From JBBSEZ01 sp038239195 (GTDB lineage Bacteria; Planctomycetota; Planctomycetia; Gemmatales; Gemmataceae): a stretch of 11,823 nt of DNA. The stretch covers positions 1 to 11,823 of the forward strand of contig JBBSEZ010000316.1 in NCBI GenBank assembly GCA_038239195.1. The letters run 5' to 3'. A model generated the notes under the pieces. The model did no database searches, was not told the origin of the DNA, and saw nothing but the letters and a program-made list of their open reading frames with translations. The stretch's first letter is position 1. Every line of letters begins with the position of its first letter. Of this stretch, positions 1 to 6,191 are shown one piece after another. Position numbers and translations under genes: made by a program.

Positions 1-62
1 GAGGCTTTGCGAGGCCCACGCGGCGCTCACCCCCGCGTGGGCCGAGGCTTTGCGAGGCCCAC
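1..62. repeat. Palindromic direct repeat downstream of the zinc-ribbon gene
   Basis: A 19-bp sequence (GAGGCTTTGCGAGGCCCAC) occurs at 1-19 and again, identical, at 44-62. Between them is an inverted repeat with 11-bp arms (13-23 and 33-43) and a 9-base loop. GTGGGCC at 37-43 can pair with GGCCCAC at either 13-19 or 56-62, so two hairpins compete. The block begins right after the TAG stop (64-66) of the minus-strand gene and could end its transcript, but no T-run follows on that strand. It is more likely the edge of a dispersed palindromic repeat; its left end is cut by the window. Confidence 0.6.
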
Positions 63-63
63 C

Positions 64-654
64 CTACGACCCTCGCCACCGGGGCCCCTCCAACTCGCGG
101 ACCAGGCGCGCGTGTTCGCGCTGGAAGCGGGCGTGGGCCACCTCGTAGCCCTTCGCCTTCCGATACCAGAGCGTATTCATGACAACGATGAGGACGAGGA
201 ACGGCAGGGCGGGCACCCCGAAGCAGGCCACGATCGGCAGCGCCTCCACCCCGTTGACCACCACCAGGACGATGGCGCCGATCAGGGCCGAGCCGACGGC
301 GGTCGCCGTGAAGAAGAGGCCGACGAGGACCGCCGCCCGGGGAGGGATGATCCTGCCGCGCGTGGTGTAGACCGTGTAGAGTTGGCGCTCCTCTCGCCAG
401 TCGCGCTCGAGCCGCCACAACTCGTCCTCGATGGCCCGCTCATCGACGCGCTGCACCAGATCGCGCTCGTCGGGGCCGACCGGCTCGACGTGGACCAGGG
501 GAGGGCCACCGCGCACCACTTCCGCGAATCGGCCCTCGCCCTCGCCGCGCACCGACAGCTCGGCGCCACAGCCGGCGCAGGTGACGTGGCGCGCTTCGCC
601 GGGAACGTGGATCGACGCACCGCAGTCGTTGCAGCGCAGGTACTGGGTGGACAT
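64..654 (-). CDS. Zinc-ribbon protein with two transmembrane segments
   Basis: This 196-residue protein is of unknown function. Its N-terminus carries a zinc-ribbon pattern, CxxC at residues 8-11 and CxxC at 26-29, each followed by glycine, which should bind one zinc. A charged linker (about 60-100) leads to two hydrophobic segments (about 107-133 and 138-160), then a basic, probably helical tail (about 163-196). The ribbon and tail probably both lie in the cytoplasm, with a short hairpin across the membrane. The ATG at 654 is chosen because the zinc ribbon starts almost at once and a GAGG ribosome-binding site lies 8 bases upstream. The HEAT-repeat gene ends 24 bases upstream on the same strand, so the two are probably one operon. 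No catalytic motif is visible. The ribbon and membrane calls are firm; the role is not known. Confidence 0.85.
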   Translation of the reverse strand: MSTQYLRCNDCGASIHVPGEARHVTCAGCGAELSVRGEGEGRFAEVVRGGPPLVHVEPVGPDERDLVQRVDERAIEDELWRLERDWREERQLYTVYTTRGRIIPPRAAVLVGLFFTATAVGSALIGAIVLVVVNGVEALPIVACFGVPALPFLVLIVVMNTLWYRKAKGYEVAHARFQREHARLVRELEGPRWRGS

Positions 655-678
655 GAACAGTGCCTCACTTCTTCCGAC

Positions 679-1872
679 TCACGGTGCCTTCTCGATTGCG
701 TCGAACCGCGCCAGTTCCGCCCACAGCCACGCCGTCAGCCAGGCGGCCTCCTGCTCGCACGCCGCCGCCCCCGCACGCTCCGCGCCTTGTCGTGGGGCCG
801 TGTGTGCCTCGGCCGCTGCCTTCGCCGCGCTCGCCGCCTCCCCGGTCGTCGCGGGCGATGGGCCGCTGACGGGCCGGTCGCCGGTCGCCAGGCGGTGGTG
901 CCAACGCACGCGGCGGTCACACACTTCGAGGAAAGCCGACCGAAGCGGGCCCGGCAAGTCGTCCGCCAGCAGGGCCCGCTGCAAGGAGGCGCTGGCAATT
1001 TCGCCCGGTTGCGCGAATCGGCGCAGCCACGCTTGCAGCGCCGGCGGCAGGCAGGGCTGGAGCTGCGCCAGCGCGGCCTCGGCGGCCATCTGCACGCGAA
1101 CCTCGCGGTCGTGCCGGCGGCGCAGCAGGGCCGGGATGGCGGAGAGGGCGGCGGCGCCCAGCGGCCCCAGCACCTCGGCGGCGGTGCGGCGCACCTTGAG
1201 GTCGCCATCGGTCAGGGCCGCGATGAACAGCGGCAGCAGGTCGGGCGCGAACTGGCCGGGCAGGGCGAGCGCGCGCAGGGCCCGGCAGCGGACGCGCGGG
1301 AAGGAGTGACGCAAGGCCCCGAGCAGGTCGAAGCGCGCCACCCCGGCCTGGGCCTCGGCCAGGTTGGACAGGGCGAGCGCGGCGGCCTCGCGCACGAGGG
1401 CGTTGGGGTCGCACGTGGCGCAGCGCACCAGGGCGGCGCGGGCCTCCGACGAATGGGCGCCAACGCGGCCGAGCGCCTGAACGACGGCCTCGCGCAGCGC
1501 CCAGCGGCGCGAGGCCAGCGTCTCGACGAGGGCGGGCACGGCCGCGACGGCGGCGGGGCCGAGGACGGCCAGCACCTGCGCGGCGCGGCGCGGCGTCAGC
1601 GGGCCCGTGTCGCGCAGGGCCGCGGCAAACGCCGACAGGTGGGCCGCGAGCTCGTCGGCCGGCTGGTCGCCGAGGGCCCGGGCGGCAGCCTGACTGCGGC
1701 GGAGGTCGCGGTCGTGCAGGGCGGTGTGCAGAAGGTCGGCGAGGTCTATAGGTGGCTCCCTGATGTGGGGTGGGGGCGAAGGCCAGGGCTTGTTGCCGGG
1801 CGCCGGCCGCCAGGGGTGGAATCCCTGGCGGAGTCGGAATCGCCCCCCGACCGAGCCCCAACGGGGCGGCAT
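679..1872 (-). CDS. HEAT-repeat protein
   Basis: The protein consists mostly of tandem alpha-helical HEAT-like units of about 30-40 residues between residues 45 and 290. Recurrent landmarks are 'AVVQALGRVG', 'EAAALALSNLAEA', 'VRRTAAEVLGPLG' and 'VQMAAEAALAQL'. Such repeats form a solenoid that binds partner proteins; no enzymatic motif is seen. The C-terminal 100 residues are Ala/Arg-rich and less regular. The ATG at 1872 is doubtful: the first 41 residues are Pro/Arg/Gly-rich and are translated from what looks like a dispersed repeat. The repeat fold begins near residue 42 (base 1749), whose codon is ATA, with AGGGAG 7 bases before it and no ATG, GTG or TTG in frame between. The true start could therefore be a non-standard codon near 1749. 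The downstream zinc-ribbon gene follows after 24 bases, suggesting co-transcription and a shared, unknown role. Confidence 0.75.
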   Translation of the reverse strand: MPPRWGSVGGRFRLRQGFHPWRPAPGNKPWPSPPPHIREPPIDLADLLHTALHDRDLRRSQAAARALGDQPADELAAHLSAFAAALRDTGPLTPRRAAQVLAVLGPAAVAAVPALVETLASRRWALREAVVQALGRVGAHSSEARAALVRCATCDPNALVREAAALALSNLAEAQAGVARFDLLGALRHSFPRVRCRALRALALPGQFAPDLLPLFIAALTDGDLKVRRTAAEVLGPLGAAALSAIPALLRRRHDREVRVQMAAEAALAQLQPCLPPALQAWLRRFAQPGEIASASLQRALLADDLPGPLRSAFLEVCDRRVRWHHRLATGDRPVSGPSPATTGEAASAAKAAAEAHTAPRQGAERAGAAACEQEAAWLTAWLWAELARFDAIEKAP

Positions 1873-1920
1873 TCAATAGCCAGAGGCGTGAGCCCCTGGA
1901 ACGCTCTCAACTGTACCAAG
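1764..1920. repeat. Probable dispersed planctomycete intergenic repeat
   Basis: This GC-rich stretch contains nested palindromes: CCGCCAGGG/CCCTGGCGG (1807-1815 with 1823-1831, 7-base loop) and GCCCC/GGGGC around 1854-1866. Read on the minus strand it resembles sequences I recall as scattered in planctomycete genomes, which often leak into predicted proteins as peptides like 'FQGLTPLAIECRPVGA'. Only one copy is in this window, so the dispersed nature rests on recollection, not on an observed second copy. It overlaps the 5' end of the HEAT gene as drawn from the ATG at 1872. Confidence 0.45.
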
Positions 1921-1985
1921 CGCCGCGCACAGCGCGAAGCCCCTCCCCGCCTTCCGCCCGGCCCGATAGACTGTAGCCCAGGCCC

Positions 1986-2055
1986 GCCCCGGTGGTCCAA
2001 GAGTTAGGACGCGGTCTCCAAAACCGAAGTGAGAGTGCGAATCTCTCCCTGGGCT
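1986..2055 (+). tRNA. tRNA-Trp(CCA)-like gene, structurally atypical
   Basis: The sequence folds as a compact 70-nt cloverleaf. The acceptor strands are 1986-1992 and 2048-2054 with one C-U mismatch. The D stem is GTCC/GGAC (1995-1998 and 2007-2010). The anticodon loop CTCCAAA (2016-2022) carries anticodon CCA at 2018-2020, closed by CGGT/ACCG. The T stem is GAGAG/CTCTC (2031-2035 and 2043-2047). CCA is not encoded. The anticodon arm matches bacterial tRNA-Trp well. Oddities: the anticodon stem has only four Watson-Crick pairs, the variable region is short, the D loop AAGAGTTA lacks the usual GG pair, and the T loop is TGCGAAT where TTCRANY is expected. It could be a specialised or non-translational tRNA, a second tRNA-Trp, or a decaying pseudogene. 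It lies 5 bases from the stop codon of the facing leucine-rich-repeat gene. Confidence 0.65.
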
Positions 2056-2060
2056 CTTGC

Positions 2061-3569
2061 TCAGTATCGCACCGCCACCCCGAACCGCGCCTGCTTCGCC
2101 TTGCCGCTCAGCCCGTTGTCGCGCAGGTCGAGCCACGCCAGCCGCGGCCAGTCGGCGCCGAGCAGCGCCTTGACGGCGGAATCGCCCAGGTAGTTGCGCC
2201 GCAGGTCGAGCCAGGTCAGCCTTGCCGGCAGCGGGGAGTCGGCCAGCGAGCTCACACCTTTGGGGCTGATCTGGTTGCTCCGCAGGTCGAGCGCGGCCAG
2301 GCGCGGCAACGTCGTCGCGTGCGCCAGTTCCTTCAGGCGCGCGTCGCCCGATTTGTCTTCGCCGTTGGCGTTCCAGGAGGCCAGCTCCAGCCGCTGCACC
2401 TTGCCGAGGTGAGGCGAGGTCATCAACGCGGACAACGCCTTCTTGTCCAGAGGGTTGTTGCGCAGCCCGAGATGGACGACGCCGGCGAGCAGGGGGGCGG
2501 CGGCCAGCGCCGACATGCAGAAATCGTCGAGGTAGCAACTACTGAGGTCGAGCACGCGCACGCTGCCCAGCAGCGGGGAGCGCAGCAAGTCGCGGAAACT
2601 GTCCAGCGCGTCGTCGAAGTCGTGGCCCAGCGTGCTGCGCTCCAAAAGCAAGGCCGTCAGGGGCACCGATCGCGGCACCTGTCCCAGGAAGAGCAGGCCG
2701 CGAGGCAGCATGCCACACGACCCCAGGTCGAGGAGCTCCAGGCGCCCGACCAACGGCCCCAGTTCGGGGGGAAGCAGGCCGATGCCATCACGTTCGGGGT
2801 AGTGGTCATACGGGTCCCAGGAAAAACACGCCCCCAGCCGGAGCCGCCGCAGGTTGTTCAAATACCGCGAGTCGGCGAGCGCTGCCACGTCGCCCTCTTG
2901 AAAATCGTTGTTGCGTAGGTCCAGCCCCTCGACCTGCGCCATGTGCGGCGCCCCAGCCAGCATCTCGGCACCGGCCTGGCCCAGGCAATGATCGCGTACT
3001 TCCAATTCTCGCAAGGCCTTGAGGTTGCGCGACTGGAGCAACGTGCGCAACGGATCGGTGCCGCCCGCGTTCGGCGGGGGCTGTGGCTGGCCTCGAACGA
3101 GGCGCGGCGTTTGTCCGTGCGTGAAGCGCGGGTCGGTCAGGGCCAGCGAGCGCAGGCCGGCCAGGTGCCGTGAGCCCGCCAGGCGCGCTGCACAGTCAGC
3201 GTAGCCGACGAGGTGGGCGGCGCGAATCGGGGCGAGGCGATACAACTCGGCGGCGTGGGCCAGGAAATCGCCCGCCCCCAGCTTCACCCCCTCGATGAAA
3301 CCGCGGCGAAACTCGTAGCTCTTGACCAGGTGGCGCATGGGCCGCGCCCAGCCCTTGTGATGGCCGTTCAACAGCCGCAGCTCGCGCGCCTCCAGCTCGG
3401 GGCGGCGCTCGTCGTCGAGCGGCAGCTTCGCCAGCTCGCACTGGACGCGGATGAAGTCGGCGCGCTCGCCCTGGCCGTGATCGTCGAGCCAGTCGGCGAA
3501 GACGAGGCGCGGCACGTCGTCGTCGGGGTGTTCGCGGACGTCGTCGAGAAAGGCTCGCTCGGTGGTCAT
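2061..3569 (-). CDS. TIGR02996 leucine-rich-repeat protein (502 aa)
   Basis: Residues 1-50 match the TIGR02996 repeat-companion domain typical of Gemmata-like planctomycetes (landmarks 'FLDDVREHPDDD', 'RLVFADWLDD' and 'ADFIRVQCELAKL'). A linker is followed by leucine-rich repeats of the ribonuclease-inhibitor type from about 185 to 495. Examples are 'VEGLDLRNNDF', 'VHLGLRNNPLDKKALSAL', 'LAALDLRSNQISPKGVSSL' and 'LTWLDLRRNYLGDSAVKAL'. Such repeats build a curved protein-binding surface. There is no signal peptide, so it should be cytoplasmic. The ATG at 3569 is chosen because the domain begins there; an AGGAG lies unusually close, 3 bases upstream. The paralogous gene ends 24 bases upstream on the same strand, so the pair is probably one operon. 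Function and partners are unknown. Confidence 0.9.
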   Translation of the reverse strand: MTTERAFLDDVREHPDDDVPRLVFADWLDDHGQGERADFIRVQCELAKLPLDDERRPELEARELRLLNGHHKGWARPMRHLVKSYEFRRGFIEGVKLGAGDFLAHAAELYRLAPIRAAHLVGYADCAARLAGSRHLAGLRSLALTDPRFTHGQTPRLVRGQPQPPPNAGGTDPLRTLLQSRNLKALRELEVRDHCLGQAGAEMLAGAPHMAQVEGLDLRNNDFQEGDVAALADSRYLNNLRRLRLGACFSWDPYDHYPERDGIGLLPPELGPLVGRLELLDLGSCGMLPRGLLFLGQVPRSVPLTALLLERSTLGHDFDDALDSFRDLLRSPLLGSVRVLDLSSCYLDDFCMSALAAAPLLAGVVHLGLRNNPLDKKALSALMTSPHLGKVQRLELASWNANGEDKSGDARLKELAHATTLPRLAALDLRSNQISPKGVSSLADSPLPARLTWLDLRRNYLGDSAVKALLGADWPRLAWLDLRDNGLSGKAKQARFGVAVRY

Positions 3570-3593
3570 GATCTCCTGCCCCGGTATTGCCCA

Positions 3594-4700
3594 TCAGTCC
3601 GAATCGAACGAGACGACGCTGCCGTCAAAGTGGTCTCCGAGCCTCTTCTGGGCCTCCTCGTCGATCTCGTACGCCGTGAGCTCCAGGTCCTCCAGCCCGG
3701 CGAGATACGGGGAGCGAATGATCGCCTCGACGGACTTGTTCGTGAGGCCCAGCCCCGTGAGGTGGAGCGCCTTGAGGTTGCGCGCGTGCCGGGACCGGGC
3801 GAGCGCCACCACGCCCGCGTCGGTGAGGTCGGTGTGGCCCAGGTAGAGGTGGGTGAGCCGTTCGAGCCGGGGCGAGCGCGCCAGCAGGCGGGCCGAGTCG
3901 TCGTCGAGCCCCGTCCAGCTGAGGTCGAGGTTGGCGAGGCCGGAAAGGGAAGCAGAGCGAATCAGCGCCTCCGCCCCCGCCGGGCCGAACGAGTTGCGCG
4001 TCAGGTCGAGGTGGTGCAATCGGCCCAGGTGAGGAGCCGACGACAGGGCCATCACGCCCGCGTCATCGATGACGTTGTCGCTCAGGTCGAGGTGTGTCAG
4101 GCGGTTCATGTGGGAGGCCTCCGCGAGGTAACGTGCCCCTTCGTTGCCGAGGTCGTTGACGCTCAGGTTGAGCTCGGTCAGTCGGGTGAGGTGCCTGGCC
4201 GCGCACAGCGTTCGTGTACCTTCGTTGCCGAGTCGCGCGTGCGGCAGCTCCAGCATAGTCAGCCAGGTCGCTCGCGGCTCCCGGGCGAGTTGCTCGACCG
4301 CGCCCGGCACTTCGTGGAACGCGAGCTCGCGGAGAGGGGCGCGGGAAAGGAGCTCCGGGAGGTGCGGGGCCGCCTCCTTCCACGTCAGGGACAATACTTC
4401 GAGGAACCCGCGGCGAAACCGAGGGAATTGAACCTGACTGGCAGCGAAGGGATCGACGCACAACGGGCGGAAGGGCGCGAGCCAGCGCCAGCCGTGGGCC
4501 GACCACAGGGCTTGCTCGCGCCGCTCCAAGTCGCGCCGCCGCGGCCCTTCGGAGAGCTTCGCGATCTCACATTGAACGCGGATGAACTCGGCCCGCTCGG
4601 CCTGCCCCTGGTCGTCGAGCCAGTCGGCGTAGATCAGGCGCGGGGCGTCGTCGTCGGGGCCATCGAGGATGTCTTGCAGGAACGCCGCGTCCAGAGACAT
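3594..4700 (-). CDS. TIGR02996 leucine-rich-repeat protein (368 aa)
   Basis: This is the shorter paralogue of the next gene downstream. Residues 1-48 are a TIGR02996 domain ('FLQDILDGPDDDAPRLIYAD', then 'AEFIRVQCEIAKLS'). About seven consecutive ribonuclease-inhibitor-type leucine-rich repeats of about 24-27 residues follow from about 140 to 350, for example 'LTELNLSVNDLGNEGARYLA', 'LTHLDLSDNVIDDAGVMAL' and 'LTHLYLGHTDLTDAGVVAL'. They are cleaner and more regular than in the paralogue. An ATG at 4766 is in frame, but 4700 is preferred because the domain begins there and GAGGG lies 7 bases upstream; the extra 22 residues would run into an intergenic palindrome. It has no signal peptide and is probably a cytoplasmic binding scaffold. 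It is the first gene of a probable two-gene operon. Confidence 0.9.
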   Translation of the reverse strand: MSLDAAFLQDILDGPDDDAPRLIYADWLDDQGQAERAEFIRVQCEIAKLSEGPRRRDLERREQALWSAHGWRWLAPFRPLCVDPFAASQVQFPRFRRGFLEVLSLTWKEAAPHLPELLSRAPLRELAFHEVPGAVEQLAREPRATWLTMLELPHARLGNEGTRTLCAARHLTRLTELNLSVNDLGNEGARYLAEASHMNRLTHLDLSDNVIDDAGVMALSSAPHLGRLHHLDLTRNSFGPAGAEALIRSASLSGLANLDLSWTGLDDDSARLLARSPRLERLTHLYLGHTDLTDAGVVALARSRHARNLKALHLTGLGLTNKSVEAIIRSPYLAGLEDLELTAYEIDEEAQKRLGDHFDGSVVSFDSD

Positions 4701-4755
4701 GGCCGGCCCTCGCGCCGATTCCACGGGACAGGCGGCCTTGCCCGACCGTCTTTCC

Positions 4756-4787
4756 CGTGGCGACAAGCGTCCTCGCTTGTCGCCACG
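4756..4787. repeat. 14-bp perfect inverted repeat with 4-base loop
   Basis: CGTGGCGACAAGCG at 4756-4769 is perfectly complementary to 4774-4787 around the loop TCCT. It lies between the BON-domain gene and the first leucine-rich-repeat gene, both on the minus strand, 56 bases before the latter's ATG. It is immediately followed by CGGTTAGCG (4788-4796), a word found again in the palindrome at 5946-6023. No T-run accompanies it, so it is not a standard terminator. It may be a dispersed palindromic repeat or a leader hairpin. Confidence 0.7.
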
Positions 4788-4810
4788 CGGTTAGCGTAGG
4801 ACAAATCGCG

Positions 4811-4831
4811 CGCGCCGGCAGCCCCGGCGCG
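4811..4831 (-). terminator. Possible terminator hairpin after the BON-domain gene
   Basis: CGCGCCGG (4811-4818) pairs with CCGGCGCG (4824-4831) around a 5-base loop. On the minus strand it begins 34 bases past the BON gene's stop codon and is followed by a T-containing stretch (GATTTGTCC), not a clean U-tract. The position suits a terminator; the weak tail keeps confidence low. Confidence 0.35.
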
Positions 4832-4865
4832 TCACCCAACAGACAAGCCGTTTCTCGGGCATCGG

Positions 4866-5720
4866 TCAATCGTCGATCACCACGTCCCCGACTCCCGACA
4901 CCCGCAGCAGGGCCGTGGCCAGCGCCGTGACGTCCTCGGGGCGCGCCTCGCCCGAGCGCAGGAGTACGACCGAGCCCTGCACGTCGGCCTGCACCAGCCG
5001 AAACCGCGCCTGGCTCTGTCGCGTTTGCTCCACGAGCACCGCAAGGGAGCGCGCTGCGCTCGGCCGCGGGCCCAGGGCCACCGGCGCCAGCAACACCGGC
5101 GGCTTGCCGGGCTTCGGCAAGTCCGCGACCGCCAGAGGAGGCGGGGCCGGCGGGGTGGTGTCCGCGGTCCGAACGATGGGCGGCAAGCCTTCGCCCGGGC
5201 CTTCCTCTCGAGGGCGCGGCGGTGGGGGAGAGGGCTCGGCCGATCGCTTGTGGAGCAAGGTGAGCGCCCCCGACTCGCGGTTGGGTAACGCCACCTCGGT
5301 GCGCGTCGGCACCGGCTCGGGCAGCAGCGCCAGCGCCAGGGCGTCCCGGTTGGGCGGCGCGTTGCGCACGTAGAGCTCGCTGCGCAGGCCGGCTAGCCCG
5401 CGCACCTGCTCCACCTTCTCCATTGCCCGGCGCTCGTCGAGCGCCGACGAGACCGGGCCCCACAAGGTCACACATCCCTTGCGGACCTTCACGCCGACGT
5501 TCAGCGGGCGCAGGACCTTGTCCTCGTTGAGCGCCTGCCGGACCTCGATCTCCAGTTTGAGGTCGAGCTCCACCGTCCACGCCGACGGGGGCGGTGGCCG
5601 GGGCGGCGAAACCTCCCCAACGACGGGCCCCGGCAGCGCCACGATCAGGGCCGCCAGGACCAGGGAGCCAGCCCACAAGGCCGGCCCGTTCGATCGCTTC
5701 GCACGTTGCCTCGTCTCCAT
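4866..5720 (-). CDS. Exported BON-domain protein
   Basis: A basic N-terminus (about residues 1-10) and a hydrophobic stretch (about 14-36) make a Sec signal peptide or membrane anchor. After a proline-rich spacer, residues about 52-118 form a BON domain, with the typical core 'EIEVRQAL', 'NVGVKVRKGCVTLWGPV' and 'AMEKVEQVRGLAGLRSELYV'. BON domains are found in osmotically induced and secretin-type proteins and are thought to bind membranes or other ligands. A long Pro-rich linker (about 130-215) leads to a C-terminal segment (about 224-284) that looks like a second, degenerate BON ('VVLLRSG' to 'VSGVGDVVIDD'). The protein is thus periplasmic or membrane-anchored. The ATG at 5720 is chosen over 5753 because GGAGGG lies 7 bases upstream and the basic signal-peptide N-region begins there. 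No partner is evident nearby. Confidence 0.85.
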   Translation of the reverse strand: METRQRAKRSNGPALWAGSLVLAALIVALPGPVVGEVSPPRPPPPSAWTVELDLKLEIEVRQALNEDKVLRPLNVGVKVRKGCVTLWGPVSSALDERRAMEKVEQVRGLAGLRSELYVRNAPPNRDALALALLPEPVPTRTEVALPNRESGALTLLHKRSAEPSPPPPRPREEGPGEGLPPIVRTADTTPPAPPPLAVADLPKPGKPPVLLAPVALGPRPSAARSLAVLVEQTRQSQARFRLVQADVQGSVVLLRSGEARPEDVTALATALLRVSGVGDVVIDD

Positions 5721-5945
5721 GAAATGACCCTCCGGTAGAGCGGACCTATTCATTGTGGCGGCCCCCCCGGCGGAGAGAAACGGCGACTTGAGGCTTTTTG
5801 CACCTTTCGCCCCTCTTGGCTGGTAAGGTGCCCGGTGCCTGGCGCCTGTGCCGGCGCGGGCCGAACCGAGGCTGTCGCAAGAGGGGAAAAATGAACGGGT
5901 TGTGTCGAATGCGCCTCGCGCGGAGGAGTGTGGCCAAAGTTCCGT

Positions 5946-6023
5946 GAGGGCCCCGGTTAGCGACGCTTCAAAGAAGCGTTGGGGCAGCCACGCTTCTTCG
6001 AAGCGTCGCTAACCGGAGCCCTC
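5946..6023. repeat. 78-bp near-perfect palindrome upstream of the sigma-54 promoter
   Basis: Two 33-base arms (5946-5978 and 5991-6023) pair with only two mismatches around a 12-base loop; the inner 26 pairs have one mismatch. It contains CGGTTAGCG in both orientations, a word shared with 4788-4796. Its centre lies about 120 bp upstream of the predicted transcription start near 6104, which is where enhancer-binding proteins often bind. It is also plausible as a dispersed palindromic repeat. The rest of the gene-free 5721-5945 stretch shows nothing recognisable beyond GC-rich spacer. Confidence 0.8.
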
Positions 6024-6077
6024 CCAAAAAATCTTGCCCCGCCCGCGTCGAGTTGCCCTCTCCTTTGTGAGCGCCTC

Positions 6078-6093
6078 TGGCACGCTTGTTGCT
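6078..6093 (+). promoter_or_regulatory. Sigma-54 (RpoN) promoter
   Basis: The sequence TGGCACGCTTGTTGCT matches the -24/-12 consensus TGGCACG-N4-TTGCW in every fixed position. GG (6079-6080) and GC (6091-6092) are separated by exactly 10 bases, as sigma-54 RNA polymerase requires, and a preceding pyrimidine (6077) also fits. The purine usually seen after TGGCACG is C here. Transcription should start near 6104, leaving a leader of about 88 bases before the ATG at 6192. The leader can form a bulged stem (6103-6110 with 6122-6131). Such a promoter needs an ATP-driven enhancer-binding activator, none of which is encoded here. Confidence 0.75.
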
Positions 6094-6191
6094 GCACTAT
6101 TACCACGGGACGTTCATCGCCTCCCGCGTGGTGCTTGCCGCGAGAGGGCGCTCAGTTTCGCCCCTATTGGATGGTAAAGAGGAGATACGTC

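Noticed and set aside
7..2007. A 666-codon open frame on the plus strand opposite the HEAT and zinc-ribbon genes
   Set aside because: Low-complexity Arg/Gly/Gln-rich translation with no domain, no ribosome-binding site, and it runs through a repeat and the tRNA-like gene. It is a by-product of high GC opposite real genes.
3213..4799. A 528-codon plus-strand open frame opposite the leucine-rich-repeat genes
   Set aside because: Its periodic 'VAQVEVGE'-like translation is the antisense image of the leucine-rich repeats, not a separate repeat protein.
5746..5937. A 63-codon minus-strand open frame upstream of the BON gene
   Set aside because: Arg-rich translation with no ribosome-binding site, overlapping the BON gene's leader; no sign of coding.
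5979..6191. An upstream extension of the 52-residue membrane protein to 5979
   Set aside because: It would start inside the palindrome and run across the sigma-54 promoter. The ribosome-binding site supports 6192.
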